From: Macrosoma leucophasiata
Lineage: Eukaryota; Arthropoda; Insecta; Lepidoptera; Hedylidae
DNA length: 64,000 nucleotides
Assembly (NCBI GenBank): GCA_036365455.1
Contig: JAWQUS010000008.1
Span: forward strand, 15,297,501-15,361,500
Direction: 5' to 3'
Shown: positions 21,361 to 32,926 of the stretch, one piece after another
Position numbering within the stretch: the first letter of the stretch is position 1
Layout of the letters: the number at the start of each line of letters is the position of its first letter
Notes under the pieces: model-generated
Told to the model about the DNA's origin: nothing
The model's database searches: none
Seen by the model: only the letters and a program-made list of their open reading frames with translations
Position numbers and translations under genes: made by a program

Positions 21361-23730
21361 AGGAGAAATATATTTCTCCCGTGGTTCATCTGTATTAATA
21401 TTATTAAAGGTGGTATTATTAAGTGTGGCAAATAGGTATTTTATTGCTGATTTTTTCTTTTATTAATACTGACGGCTGGGTCGTGATTAACATCTGTACC
21501 AATTTTCAGCTCAGGTAAGGTTATTTTATGGTGTAAGTTGTTAGGACTACAATGTGTCCTTTTATTCCAAATTGGGCATATTATTAATTGGAATAAATAA
21601 TAATATTTATCTCAAAAGCAAATATTTTGGAAACACGTCTTATACTCGAAACTGCGTTAGTTTTGTAAATAACGTGGAATAAAATGTATGGTGCTTTTTT
21701 CAGTTATTTAATCAAAACGAAACATAGGATTTATACACCCTAATCGATGACCAAATTACTTTTAAATAAAGGGTCACAGAATGAAATCAAAATAATACCT
21801 ATTCGATGTACTTAAATTAATATAAAGTACACCTTCATCTTACGTGTTGTTACATTTTACAAGTAAAAATACATCATTGATTTATTTACAAAAAATATTT
21901 ATTCGAGTATGGGTTTACAAAACAGGACTGACTAATGACTGAACAACCAAGATATTTTCCAAACGTATTGAAACTTAATATAGATAATAATAAACTACAA
22001 AAATAGTTAAATCGTGGCTTGCCTTCAGCCACTTTATCACTAAGTTCATGAGGTTTTGACAACCCCAATTAGTAATAAAGCAGGCTGAGTATTTTTAACC
22101 AGTGGTTGCAGATCAAAATCGTAATTACTCTAACTCTTGGTAGAATTTATGATTTATCTTTAATTTACTACTAAATGCCGCCTATGAAAGTAATAATAAT
22201 CTGAAAAAACACGAATATACGATTTATTATTCTATCAGATACAATTATACAGTTATTTATTAATAAGATCATTGATACCATCGACTTGCAAATTTTCTTG
22301 CATGTGTAAATGCATAAAATACATTGCGTACTCATAACTTATTTATTGTACGTAAGCTTTGAATAAATGTTGTCACATACAAAAATTAAACATTCATATT
22401 TAATTGAAATAAATATTAATATTTTATGCTACTTGATTTTATGAATCATTGCCATGAAAATCTTTTTGTATAGACAGCAATTTTGTAATAAATCAAGCTG
22501 TAATAAATACATCAGTGAATATCCTCTGACATCATTCTTCGCGTATCATAAATTTATTTATAAGGAATATTTTCTTAGCAGTTGCATTTTCTTATACAAA
22601 ACGTAAAAATAATACGACATTACCTATAGAACTAATGGCATAAATAAGGTAGAAGACGTAACTATAATTTCTAAAAACAGAAAAGTTATTTTAACTTAAA
22701 AACCATTTGATACAAAGTATTTAAATATACCTCTTTATACAGTTTTAAAATTAATTTATTCAAGAAGTACTTTACAGAATTGTAAGGATAACAAACATCA
22801 AATAAGGAATCAATAGACTCCCATGAATAAAGAGTATTAAAGTTACATTATACAATTTTACTTTAGTTTACATTAACTACCAAAAGCTTCTATAAACTAT
22901 AGGCCTCTAGCTAAGTGTTGCTATCTAATCTAACTCTTAACTCGTACATACAAACTATATGTAGCCACATACAATACATGTATCAATATGTAGTATGTAT
23001 CTTCACGCCTGGTTCCCTAACGGAGTAGGCAGAGAGTGTGGAGCACCAGATATGCAGGTCCTGACACACCTCCCATGCCTCATCTACATTCATAATTCTC
23101 ATCAATGTATCAATATTACGAGTTTAATTTTGCACAGGTATAATTGCTTTTCTTTTATGTAATTGTATTTCAAAATTATAGAAATTGTTTTTCATGTTGT
23201 TACCAAATTGCATTTGCTTTAAAACTTAAACTCAACTAATATCTTAAAGAAAACAGTATATCACAAAATGTGTATTATTGTAAATTTATTTTTTTGCATA
23301 CCATTTTTTTGCATTTAGTTTCTTTTGTCTTCCTTTATTTATAAGTTAAAATAAACTATAAACAATTCAATATTTTGTTATATGTATTTTTAATTCCACC
23401 AATATGCACTGGTGCAAGATAGTAAAGGCGGAACATATTATTATCAATTTTTTAACTAAATAAATTAACATTAATATGTTTTTATCAAATTAATTTTGAA
23501 CTAAAACAATTATTATCAATATATGTGGATTTGGGTAAAATCCCATTCATAATTATTATTGTTCACTACACTCCTAGACTACTGCTAGTAATACAAAAAT
23601 CTAAATCATAATTTTGGATAGCATCAATTCTGATTTTTTTATACTACTATGGTATGGTGTCAATTTTATAGAACACTTTTTGCATTTTTAATAAACTTAT
23701 ATAATATATTTCACATCATTAAAATTAAAT
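21361..23730. other. Gene-less AT-rich stretch
   Basis: Long AT-rich run without supportable coding frames. A shared repeat-tail word (TCTTCACGCCTGGTTCCCTA, then GGAGTAGGCAGAGAGTG) lies at about 23000. The 3' UTR of the minus-strand gene ending at 23731 must fall here. Confidence 0.5.
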
Positions 23731-24146
23731 TTATGCTTGTATGTTTTTATGACTAAACATAGAGTGAATGTATGGTGGCACCATAGGTGGCACTGAAGGG
23801 GTAGCCTCGGGTGGAGCTTCTTTCTCTTTATTATTTTTTGTTTTTCTGAATTGAAAGCCATTCTTTCTGAGAATTTTACGGAGCGTCTCCCTTGAACCTT
23901 TAAAATTTATTTCATCTTTCAAAATTTCTAAAAGTTTGTTTATTGTAGGCACTTCTTTTTTAAATGCATAGAATTCATGAATTTTCCGTCTAATGACTTG
24001 TAAATCATATTCGTCCACTTCTATTCGTCCTTTGGTTCTAACTCGTTTTTTATTAGGTGATTTTTTTAAACTTTCAGGATCTAACAAACCTTGTTCAACA
24101 AGTCGAGCCTCCTTGACAATGTTCAAGACTGTGCGTTCAGAAACAC
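23731..24146 (-). CDS. HTH gene exon 2
   Basis: Second half of the HTH, the GSRETLRKIL block and the proline-rich C-terminus. The frame stays open into the intron, but the splice acceptor at 24147-24148 and the fit to exon 1 argue that the extension is not translated. Confidence 0.7.
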
Positions 24147-25351
24147 CTGCAATTAAAAAATATTTGTTCATTTACTCAAATTGTCTTTGGGACAGTCTGA
24201 TATTATTATAATGCTGCTTTACAAGGATCCACCAATCCACCTTGGATCAGAGTGGTGGAGTAAGCTCCAGGCCTCCCAAAAAAGGGAGAGACTCGTGCCC
24301 AGTAGTGGGACGTATAATGGGTTGCCATTATTATATTACAAGTGTCATTATTGAAGCTCTAGGCCTCCCCTCAAAAAAGGGAGAGACTCGTACCCAGCAG
24401 TGGGACGTATAATGGGTTGCCATTATTATATTACAAGGGTCATTATTGACAGTTGTCACTGAGATGTCAACATCCACTTCTTATATATTAAGCATGACAG
24501 ATGTAATTCTTAAAATGCTATAAATGGTCAAGGTACGGTAGCTTGCCCATATATTGTTCATTCTAATATTTTGATTAACAAGCCAGTTGGTCGAGTGGTG
24601 TGCAACAACCATTTGAAGCAAGGCTCACAGGTTCAATCCCTATACCAGGAAAAACATTTATATGGCCTATAGATATTTATTTTGGGTCTGTGTTTGTGTT
24701 GTATGTGTCCAATGGGGCTTACAACAGGTTTTCATCTAGTGTGGCATACAGACTAAGGATTAATCTGTTTTGCCTGAATGCTAGTAATTAAGGCGCCATA
24801 TATGATTTAATAATATGTAGTAATTTATAAAGCTTCATCATTGGAGCTTTATAAATTACTTATTCTGAATAAACTGATAATTACCTAGGTATGTTAAAGA
24901 TTTGTTAGTATCATACCAACAGCACATCAGTTTCTGATAGTGCCGAAGTCCGAATTGTACTATAGTTTTCCATAAGAATACTATAATACAATTCGGCATA
25001 TATGTAAGTATTCATTGTAGAATAAATTATTTCATGGTTTATGTTTATGAACGACGCTGACGGATAACGCGTCTAAGTTTTGTTCATTAATTAAAGTTGG
25101 ATAATATATTTAAGGCTGTATGTTGCTCATGCCTGAAGAAGGTAAAGTTGCAGCGGGTTTTACTTTGCAATTCGATTAATATTTTCTGTAAAACATTGTG
25201 TATTCATGAAATACTAACCAGTAGCGGCAGACACTCTTACGTAGACTTTACTCAATGGTATTATAGGCACTTGCATTCGTTTTTCCTCGTCCATAAATTC
25301 CTTAACTTTTAGAATTATATCACGCACTTCACTTGTTATGTTTTTCGGCAT
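23731..25351 (-). CDS. Transposase-derived helix-turn-helix protein, 2 exons
   Basis: Exon 1 25219-25351 and exon 2 23731-24146 join at a GT/AG intron (donor GTTAGT, acceptor AATTGCAG) in the middle of a glycine codon, giving 182 residues. The join rebuilds a helix-turn-helix: IIPLSKVYVRVSAATG then VSERTVLNIVKEA. Next come basic KKSPNKKRVRTKGR and a second block, LQVIRRKIHEFYAFKKEVPT with GSRETLRKILRKNGFQFRK. These resemble the N-terminal DNA-binding region of IS630/Tc1-like transposase-related insect proteins. The DDE catalytic domain that usually follows is absent; the protein ends with proline-rich PPEATPSVPPMVPPYIHSMF and a short tail. Open exons and sound splice sites suggest an expressed host gene. 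Function unknown; sequence-specific DNA binding is inferred. Confidence 0.72.
24262..24449. repeat. Two tandem copies of a 92 bp LINE-tail unit (HTH gene intron)
   Basis: GCCTCCC, AAGGGAGAGACTCGT, CCCAG(T/C)AGTGGGACGTA and AATGGGTTGCCATTATTATA repeat with a 92 bp period (GCCTCCC at 24271 and 24363). A matching stretch in the opposite orientation lies at about 31905-31985. Confidence 0.75.
24583..24790 (+). mobile_element. Family D SINE, diverged copy (HTH gene intron)
   Basis: AGTTGGTCGAGTGGTGTGCA, CAGGTTCAATCCCTATACC (B-box-like), TATGGCCTATAGATATTTAT, GGTCTGTGTTTGTGTTGTAT and TAGTGTGGCA, in the same order as 41479-41695. Confidence 0.65.
24819..24860. repeat. Perfect 16 bp-arm hairpin
   Basis: AGTAATTTATAAAGCT and its exact complement around a 10 bp loop, inside the HTH gene intron. 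A second, imperfect hairpin (CCGAATTGTACTATAGT mirrored) follows at 24949-24995. Both may be MITE ends. Confidence 0.6.
25219..25351 (-). CDS. HTH gene exon 1
   Basis: Starts MPKNITSEVRDIILKVKEFM and ends VSAATG at the donor GTTAGT. The start is the first ATG of this frame; a longer overlapping frame on the same strand lacks any family similarity. Confidence 0.68.
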
Positions 25352-28339
25352 CTTGCAAAATAAACGGGAAATAATATTTTAAACAAAACCCATTAGCATA
25401 GAAATGGCCGACAGCGAGCGACAGACAGATTTTTTTATTGACCACAGAAAATAACAGACTCATAATTGGTTGTCTATGAATTCTAGCATGCGTGCCACAG
25501 AATAAAATTAAAATGATTGTCGTTGATGCTGATGTCAAGACAATTGACAACTTATAGGTACTTTTCGGTCTTCTCAGGCAGAAACCATAGTATTTGTATA
25601 GGTACTCTTTGGCAGCAACTACCCTGAATAATAACCTGCTTGAGGTTCTAGAATTAACTCTCTGGAGGGTATATATTGAGTAAGAATTATCGATGCTAGA
25701 CGTTTCCATTCCCATGCTTACCTTTACTGTAGGTATACTGACCATAAGCCGGTTTCCTCGAGAGACATATACCTACTTAGACGTCATAAATTACATTATA
25801 ACCTAGACACACAACACCTACCAATTCTGGTCGTGCTATCACGAGGTCGAGCCACTGGGAGTCGTCTCGCTCCAATATTTAATGATACGGATTTATACGC
25901 CCTCAAACGAGATTTCTCTCTTGAGCTTGCTCCCTTTCTCCGTCTATCCACTATTGGAAGACTGTGACAGACGTTGTTATAGTTTTAGGCTGAGCAAAAA
26001 TCATGGCTACATATTTATCTCCCACCTTGCAAATAGCACGGTCACCGAGCATTACGATGCTTGCGAGCGCCGGATTATCTATTCTGTGTAAAATTCCAAA
26101 TGCCTTCTATACGCCTAATCGGTTAGTTAGAAAATGTAAGTAAGTCGATTTCTATCGTTAAAATCACCAAGAAAATAAATTCAATTCGTTTCAAATTTAA
26201 TTATATTCTAGTTTAATTGTCCAATTATACAATTCTTGCGACATTTGTATTACAGCATATAACCGTCCATGAGAGTTAGTTTAGTTAATAATTGAAAGTT
26301 TATGGAGCATAATCTCAAGGCAACGTATGTGAGAAATGTTACAGAAGTCTTCACACATGAAGAATGAAGAACCGTGCTACTCATAGTTATATAATGACGA
26401 GAATGGTACCGGTAATCAGTCGATTAATTAATTATTACCTAGCAGGTTTTTTTTTATGAATTAGTAGATATAAGTAATATGGATATAATATGTATTCGTT
26501 CTGATTAAGCTGCAAGAGATGGATAGGCCTACATATCACTGAATCCGGCATGGTGTTTTTTTTTCTCCGAAACACAAAAAGCTACGAAATACCTACCTAG
26601 GTACGCAATCAGAATGTTTACTGGAATAAATTATGTGTAAAACACGACTACTGCCGTCACCGGCAATATTTAAATAAATATTAAACATTTTTTTAAGGTC
26701 AGTGCTCTTACTACTTACTACCATATCTAGTATATTATCAACTTTGGTTCCTATTTTTATTAAGATCTATAATGGGTTTACTGGACCAACTGGTTCAATT
26801 TGTTTATAACTAAACAATAAGATTTATCTCGTAAGACCTAACTATATTATTCATGTTCTTAATTAAAATCTACCGAACCGATTTGGATTAAACTTTGGAC
26901 TTTTTCCCAAAGTTGAAATACAGGTATCTATAAATATTTAAATATAACCTAAAATTAACATTAAAAAGGATCATCTCGATTGGAGGAATTTTCGAGGAAT
27001 CGGCGGACAAACAAACATACAAAGATACATACCTATACTTACGAAATTTTGCACACGTGCTTGGAAGCTTACAATATCACATACCTGTCGAATAGTTAAC
27101 CCCCGTTTTTGTTGATTTTGAAGTCGATTAAAAACGGTACCAGGTGAAACAGCTTTGGAATAATATTTTTAGATACCTAACTGTAGTTTTGTTAACAGTT
27201 AATTTAAGAATTGATAAATAGGAAATTATTAACAATTCGCAAATTAACTGACATTAATTAACAACTACGGTATCTGTATCTTAGACTATTCGCTTTTCGC
27301 CAACTGTGAGATGTGCATGATTGGAATTGCGAATGTTGGATCATGGAAGTTTGGTCAATGTTGTCAAATTCAGGACGGTGCGGTGTGGCGGTGTGCTCAC
27401 ATGTTGTTTTATGAACGATGTGTAGATTCCGCGATCGTGAGTTGCACACCGTGAGCGTAATAGTTATTTTCCTTTTAATTTCATTAACATTCTCTGTAGT
27501 ATCACGTTGCAACACAGTAGAAATGACACCGGTCAATATAGATTGGTTCTGGTAGGTACTTAGCGATTGTTACTAGCAATTTTAGCAATATAATATTAAT
27601 TAGTCGTACCTAGTCTGTGATTTCACTGGGATTTAGAATGTTTAGTTGTTATTTTAGTTAAGTTTATATACATATAGGTACAGTGTGGTATACTTATCGT
27701 GACCATTTTTATCACTCAAAACGGGACATTCTCAAAATTACCTTCAACGAACTAGGAAGATGCTTACCTACTTACGAACGCCCAGCTATAACGCCCTTTT
27801 ATAAGTATCATTTTAAGTATCTTAGGTACCTATAGTTAGTGATTGCTTTAGAGATTATTTTAAATTATTCAAAAATATTAAAGTTTCGGATTGACGTTTA
27901 CAGGATTACTACAACTTCAGTTAGGTACGCTAGTTTTCTATAAATTTTTGCTGAGATTTCCGATAACGGAACATTTTCGGTTCCCAAAAGTTTTCTTGGG
28001 ACACCGGACACCTTTCCACTGTTGTTCTTTCATCATAGTGGAATGCAGTTGTTAGGTGCGTTTGATTATATTTCATAACAGGTTCCCTATTCACTTTCCG
28101 TGTATAGGGTACACTTCCTTTACAGACTTACTTAACAGGCGCTTGTTTGATTTTTTTACTTGTAAACGTATTTTTTATATACATATTTTAAAAATATATA
28201 ATATGTATATAACATAATAAGTACGGAACTAACAATTAGATTTCAACTATTTTTATGTATGATTTTTCCAACATGACTCATGGGATTATGATTTGTTATA
28301 AAAATAAAAAAATAAAAAATCGACGTTTTTTATAATATA
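25352..28339. other. Gene-less stretch
   Basis: Includes the upstream region of the HTH gene (25.35-25.9 kb). The rest is AT-rich intergenic DNA with an ACAAACAAACATACAAAG repeat scrap near 27005. I see no supportable coding frame. Confidence 0.5.
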
Positions 28340-28594
28340 CTAGCTGACCCGGCAAACTTCGTATTGCCTCACAATGAAATAATGTGTCAGATTTAATATT
28401 TATACGAACTGTTTGTATGGAAAAATGAAATTGTGGTTTTTACTATTTCGCGTCAATTTCTTCATATTTTCTTACCTTTTAAACCTTCTCCGGACTTCCA
28501 AAAATCATTCAAAACCAAAATTAGCCAAATCGGTTAAGCCGTTGTCGACTTTTAGCGAGACTAACGAACAGGAATTGATTTTTATATATATAGA
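28340..28594 (-). mobile_element. Non-autonomous Helitron
   Basis: 255 bp. The plus-strand left edge is A|CTAGCTGACCCGGCAAAC (complement of GC hairpin, CTAG, T); the right edge is TTTATATATATAGA|T (complement of A, TCTATATATA). A-T insertion and these ends match lepidopteran Helitrons. Same family as 15624-16366; a short 3' end also lies at 36252-36300. Confidence 0.8.
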
Positions 28595-29119
28595 TTAAAA
28601 GCTACAGTAATAAGTGGCCACTGCCAGTTTAATATGTTATTATGTTCTTTCTGATTATGAATCGTTTTTGATAAAAATGTGGATCCAAACTTTTCTTAAT
28701 TTATATAACTTAACACAGTTAAATCGGTAGTAATAAGAACTATTAAGAACTATATTGCCGTGTGTCGTGACTTTAACTACAAATCGGCCCACTTATCCAA
28801 ATCGCTTGTTTATGTACGGTACTCTTAATTATATAATAAGAACATTTTTAATGACTGCATGACTGCATATTATATTTTGTGTGTCGAGATATTATATAAA
28901 ATTATAAGATGTTATTCCATACCTGTCATAATAAATTTATGTCAATAGTGTTATGAAACGAATGTGTAAAAAAAAATGTAGCAATGATTGCCATTTCTGT
29001 GGCGTGGTGGGAATAAGAATCCAACAAGTATGCAGGTAACATAATTCAAAAACATGCTTTCGTACATTGTTAGTCTTTCAACTTTACAACTTACCTACGA
29101 GTATATAATAATATATACC
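28595..29119. other. Gene-less stretch
   Basis: AT-rich, nothing recognised. Confidence 0.5.
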
Positions 29120-29213
29120 TACCTAACCATGTGACCGGCACATGGTAACGTTCAACACTAGGTGCCTACCGTTTTATCTCTGGTGCCATTTACTGAAGCT
29201 TTACCACCAGTAT
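29120..29213 (-). repeat. Family B end fragment
   Basis: ACCGGCACATGGTAACGTTC, GTGCCTACCG and GCTTTACCACCAGTA match one end of the family. Confidence 0.5.
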
Positions 29214-29458
29214 GTATTGCAGGCCTCGAAACACGTTTTAGAGATCAGAGCCTCGAAAAGAAAAAAAATTAACACGGTTACCACTTTTAAGATTTTTTGA
29301 CAATTGTTCTTTATCAGATAAATTAAGTAATTGTCAGATATTTTTTGTCCACAATATTATTGATACGCTTTGGTAATTTATAAACATACCCAATCGCTCT
29401 CCTCGTTTGGTGAAACGGTTGCGTATACGCAGGTAGAATTATAACGGCGTACTTTCCG

Positions 29459-29576
29459 TGACGTCACAGCTCACAATATCTGATGTACACACACCTAAAC
29501 CAGTATGTCTGGTTTATAAAGGAGGTCTCTCATTTAATCTGTATCGAAACAATCATGTCCGGCATTCGTTTGAAAG
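29459..29576 (+). promoter_or_regulatory. Possible orphan promoter and first exon
   Basis: Perfect CRE palindrome TGACGTCA at 29459-29466, TATAAA at 29515-29520, then ATG at 29555 about 35 bp further. It is followed by seven codons (MSGIRLK) and a GT donor (AAAG then GTATTT). The spacing suits a real promoter, but I find no following exon. Chance arrangement is possible. Confidence 0.3.
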
Positions 29577-29633
29577 GTATTTTTAAATAAAAAAATGTAT
29601 GTATGTTGATACTTTTTTTTTCATTGTAATAGC

Positions 29634-29997
29634 ATCGCTTTTACGCTTATTGCCAGTGTCAAGTAAAACGATATTTCGTACCTATTCGTATTTAGTTAGT
29701 ATAATATTATAGTCATTCCAGTCAATTATTTATTAAATATGTCAGTCAAGTGAGTTACAGTCAGTTATTCAAGTAAAGCGATGGCTACTTTACCAGAACA
29801 TTTACAATGAAGTTTTGGAGGCAACCTGAAAGGTCGTCTTTTCGCACTGTTATTCTATTTCACTATACACGGGCTCTGTAATAAACCCATATTAAACAAA
29901 ATGCCACCAACTTTATTTAATATAACTTAAAAATACACCAAGAAAATGAAATAAAATAATACCATACGCCTCTTTCAAGGTTCCCGCCAAAAAACCC
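29634..29997 (+). repeat. Family E interspersed repeat
   Basis: Head GCATCGCTTTTACGCTTATT, middle AAAGCGATGGCTACTTTACC, tail CGCCTCTTTCAAGGTTCCCG, colinear with 8499-8893. Confidence 0.7.
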
Positions 29998-30017
29998 CTT
30001 GTTGATACTTAATTTAA

Positions 30018-30110
30018 CCCCTACACGGAGGCAGCTCAGTGTTGTGGTACCTCCTTCCACGCTTGGGTTCGATCCTCGGGTTAGTGATTCGGTAGGTATA
30101 TATTTATATT
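30018..30110 (+). mobile_element. tRNA-like SINE head, degenerate
   Basis: GGAGGCAGCTCAGTGTTGTG (A-box-like) and TTGGGTTCGATCCTCGG (B-box) at tRNA-like spacing. No credible cloverleaf, so a SINE head rather than a tRNA gene. Confidence 0.45.
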
Positions 30111-30263
30111 TTTATATTCGGTGAAGAACAGTTATTATAGAAGAGTTATTATCTATACAAATAAATAAATTGGAGTGTCTGTTTGTAATATTAAAATAAC
30201 CGCTTTTTACTAAATGCATATGTATGTATACACGGTACATATACCAAAACCTTTGTTTTGGTA

Positions 30264-30291
30264 TGTCTGTCTATCTGTCTGTCTGTCTGTT
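30264..30291. repeat. (GTCT)n microsatellite
   Basis: GTCTGTCTATCTGTCTGTCT run. Confidence 0.8.
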
Positions 30292-30375
30292 TGGCGGGGC
30301 TAATCTTGGGAACGGCTGGACCAATTTTGACGGGACTTTCACTGGCAGATAGCTGATGTGATAAGGAATAACTTA

Positions 30376-30923
30376 ATATGTTCTTAGGTTTTCGCGAGCT
30401 ACACTCATTTAAATAAAACTATTTTTACGGATTTATCTCGCGTATATTAAACTAAAATGATTGAGTCGGAGGTCTGCAGTCTGTGAACACATAGCGGATA
30501 AGCCGAACCATTACATCCGGTTTGATAAAATTCAAATACTCGCTAGAGAACACAAACCCATTCCACGAATGGTACGCGAGGCTATTGAAATTAAAAAACA
30601 CCCAAATTTCAATAGAGAAGATGGATGGCGATTATCAACATCATGGGATCCCATACTTAGCAAGATTAAATCCCAGCCGCAGCAGTCTGCAAGACCTCAA
30701 GATACCATAAGTAATTATTGTGTTAATCCTGAACGCTTCGCAAGGCGTTTACGAAATCGATGGAGGTAGCTACATATAATTTTTTCAAACTTCTGTCAGA
30801 CAAATGTCACCTCAGTCTGCCCGGGACCACGGAAGCTGAAAAGCGACCGAAACGTCGGGTTGATTTTAAAAATCATTTTAGTTTAATATACGCGAGATAA
30901 ATCCGTAAAAAGAGTTTTATTTC
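30376..30923 (+). mobile_element. Compact Penelope-like element, copy 1
   Basis: Flanked by a perfect 13 bp duplication AAGGAATAACTTA (30363-30375, 30924-30936). The ends carry a perfect ~39 bp inverted repeat: TTTTACGGATTTATCTCGCG then TATATTAAACTAAAATGATT, mirrored at about 30868-30910. Inside, 30461-30769 encodes the distal part of a GIY-YIG endonuclease as found at the C-terminus of Penelope-like proteins: VCEHIADKPNHYIRFDKIQI, then EIKKHPNFNREDGWRLS. The reverse transcriptase and the GIY-YIG motif itself are absent, so this is a 5'-truncated insertion. Inverted terminal arms are typical of such elements. Confidence 0.8.
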
Positions 30924-31209
30924 AAGGAATAACTTAGGCTACTTTTATCTCCATACATCCATACATACGTACATACGTACCTACATACAAATAAGTAGAA
31001 TTGGAGTGTATCCGACTTTGACGGGACTTCCACGGGTAGGTAGCTGATGTAGGTAATAAGGAATAACTTAGGCTACTTTTATCTCCATACATACATACAT
31101 ACATAGATACCTACATACAAATAAATAGAATTTGAGTGTCTCCGATTTGGACGGGACTTTCACTGACAGATAGCTGATGTAATAAGGAGTAACTTAGGCT
31201 ACTTTTGTG

Positions 31210-31292
31210 CTAGCTGCGCCCACGACTTCGTCGGGGTAGATACTGAACAATCATATTTTTTCTCACGTGGACGAAGTCGCGGGCACAGCTAG
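31210..31292. mobile_element. Two Helitron-like 3' ends head to head
   Basis: CTAGCTGCGCCCACGACTTC on the left and GACGAAGTCGCGGGCACAGC then TAG on the right form an inverted pair, each with a GC-rich hairpin and CTAG terminus, separated by about 38 bp. Confidence 0.5.
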
Positions 31293-31302
31293 TATAGAAT
31301 AT

Positions 31303-31904
31303 GTCCGTAGTTTTTACATTTTATTAATGTAATGAAAAAAATAAATTAATAATTATGTTCTATGGAGTTGTTCAAAAATTTCGAGTATAACATTTGATCA
31401 ACTATTACCTACTCGCAAACTTGTAAAGCCAACTTAGGTGTGATAGTTTTCCATTTAATTTCTATGTAGGTACTATTGCCGTAACGTTTGAATTTCTAAC
31501 AACAACCGTTTAGTTGGTAGAGGGGGGGACACTTGACTGTAACGAAAATTGGAAAATCTTTAAAGCTTAATAAGTCACGAACAGTTAACTACGAGTAAAT
31601 CGAAAAATGATTTTAGCACACCCCTTACATTTTTGAAAGACCTATCCAACGATATAGAAAACGAAAAATAAAAAAAATATTCGCGCGTTTCATGTAGGGG
31701 AGATATGTACGTATAAGATACATACCTTCACGCCAGGTCCCTAACAAGGTAGGCAGAAAGTTTATGAGGAATAGGAATATGAGGAAGAGGAGGACGAAGA
31801 GGAATTGTGACGCGCAAATTTGGAGGATGCGGATGAGGAAGAGGATATTTTATGAGTAAGAGGATGCGGATGAGGAAGCGGAAGAGGAGGAAGATGATAT
31901 TATA
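31303..31904. other. Gene-less stretch
   Basis: Contains a SINE/LINE tail word (CTTCACGCCAGGTCCCTAAC then AAGGTAGGCAGAAAG) at about 31725, then purine-rich AGGAAGAGGAGGA runs. Nothing coding. Confidence 0.5.
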
Positions 31905-32060
31905 ATAATGACAACCCTTGCAACGTCCCACTGCTGGGTTCGTGTCTCTGGAGCTTACTCCACCACGCTGCTCCAATGCGGGTTGGTGGAGATAAGGGTT
32001 AGTGGCCAACCCACTGTCGGATGTTTTCAAACCGCCCATAAGGCCTCCGACAAGGTTTAA
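31905..32060 (-). repeat. LINE-tail related repeat
   Basis: CAACGTCCCACTGCTGGGTT, GGAGCTTACTCCACCACGCT and GGTTAGTGGCCAACCCACTG match the 3' regions of lepidopteran LINEs and the inverse of 24230-24449. Confidence 0.6.
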
Positions 32061-32926
32061 CGACTGCTATCTGTCGATAGCAACCGGGACCGTCGGCTTA
32101 ACGTGCTCTCCGCGGAAACGCGCATTTTAATTTGTTACTAGCGGTCATCCATCCCACCCCCGACTACGACGTATTGCTTATCCGAGTAGATCGCTTCCGA
32201 TCAACACCAGCCGCGGGGCTATGCGCGCTTCAATTTTGTTATATATTTATATAATTTAATTTCAAAATTGATAGTTATTCCGAAGCCAAAATAAATTGAC
32301 AATTTGCAATTCAAATGAACGAAATATATAAAAAAAACATACCTCTTTTAATTATAGTTCTCCAGACAACTACAAAATACGATTCTATAATTTTAATCAA
32401 ACAGCGATCTATCCAAATACTACATTAAAATAAGTAAACAAGACAATGTAATTAAATACCAATAGGTAGGTTAGATAAGGCCAGCGCCGCAGTAGATTGA
32501 AGTCTTAAACCTAAACACCTCTCTGAATTAAAACTAATGCAATTTTAAGCTTATCAACTAGTTTACGTTGTGAAGAAATGCCAAATAAGAACCTCACAGT
32601 GTTACAATTCGTCCTCCGTCAGCTACGGGGTCAAGGTAACAGTCTCATAAAACTTCCGCGACCCCGCGGCGAATACTCGCAACTCGCAACCGAACCCCAT
32701 TTCAAAAGTCGTCCATGCGCGTGTTTTGTTACGCGCAATGTAGGTTTCTGTTTTTCAATTATGTATCTACATTTTTAAGTTGACCGACTATTACTCGTAG
32801 AGTTGTAAAGCCTACTCATTTTGGGTACGATTTGTATCCTTGTTTCCTTAGTGCTTTTTGAATACCTATATTTTAACTTTTGAACTTAGCACACTTCACT
32901 CTCTATAACTAAATTCATATAACTTA
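32061..32926. other. Gene-less stretch
   Basis: Moderately GC-rich to 32220, then AT-rich. Short frames only; none is convincing. Confidence 0.45.

Larger units (their letters stand above)
30160..31200. repeat. Tandem ACGGGACTT unit array, split by a Penelope-like element
   Basis: Units with GGAGTGT, GACGGGACTTTCAC, TAGCTGATGT and AAGGAATAACTTAGGCTACT occur near 30342, 31021 and 31152, separated by CATA/GTCT microsatellites. The Penelope-like element at 30376-30923 interrupts one unit. Confidence 0.6.

Noticed and set aside
25329..25745. 138-codon minus-strand frame overlapping HTH exon 1
   Set aside because: Different frame from the family-matching exon 1; no recognisable domain; likely 5' flank reading.
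27258..27536. 92-codon minus-strand frame
   Set aside because: No recognisable domain, splice context or neighbouring exon.
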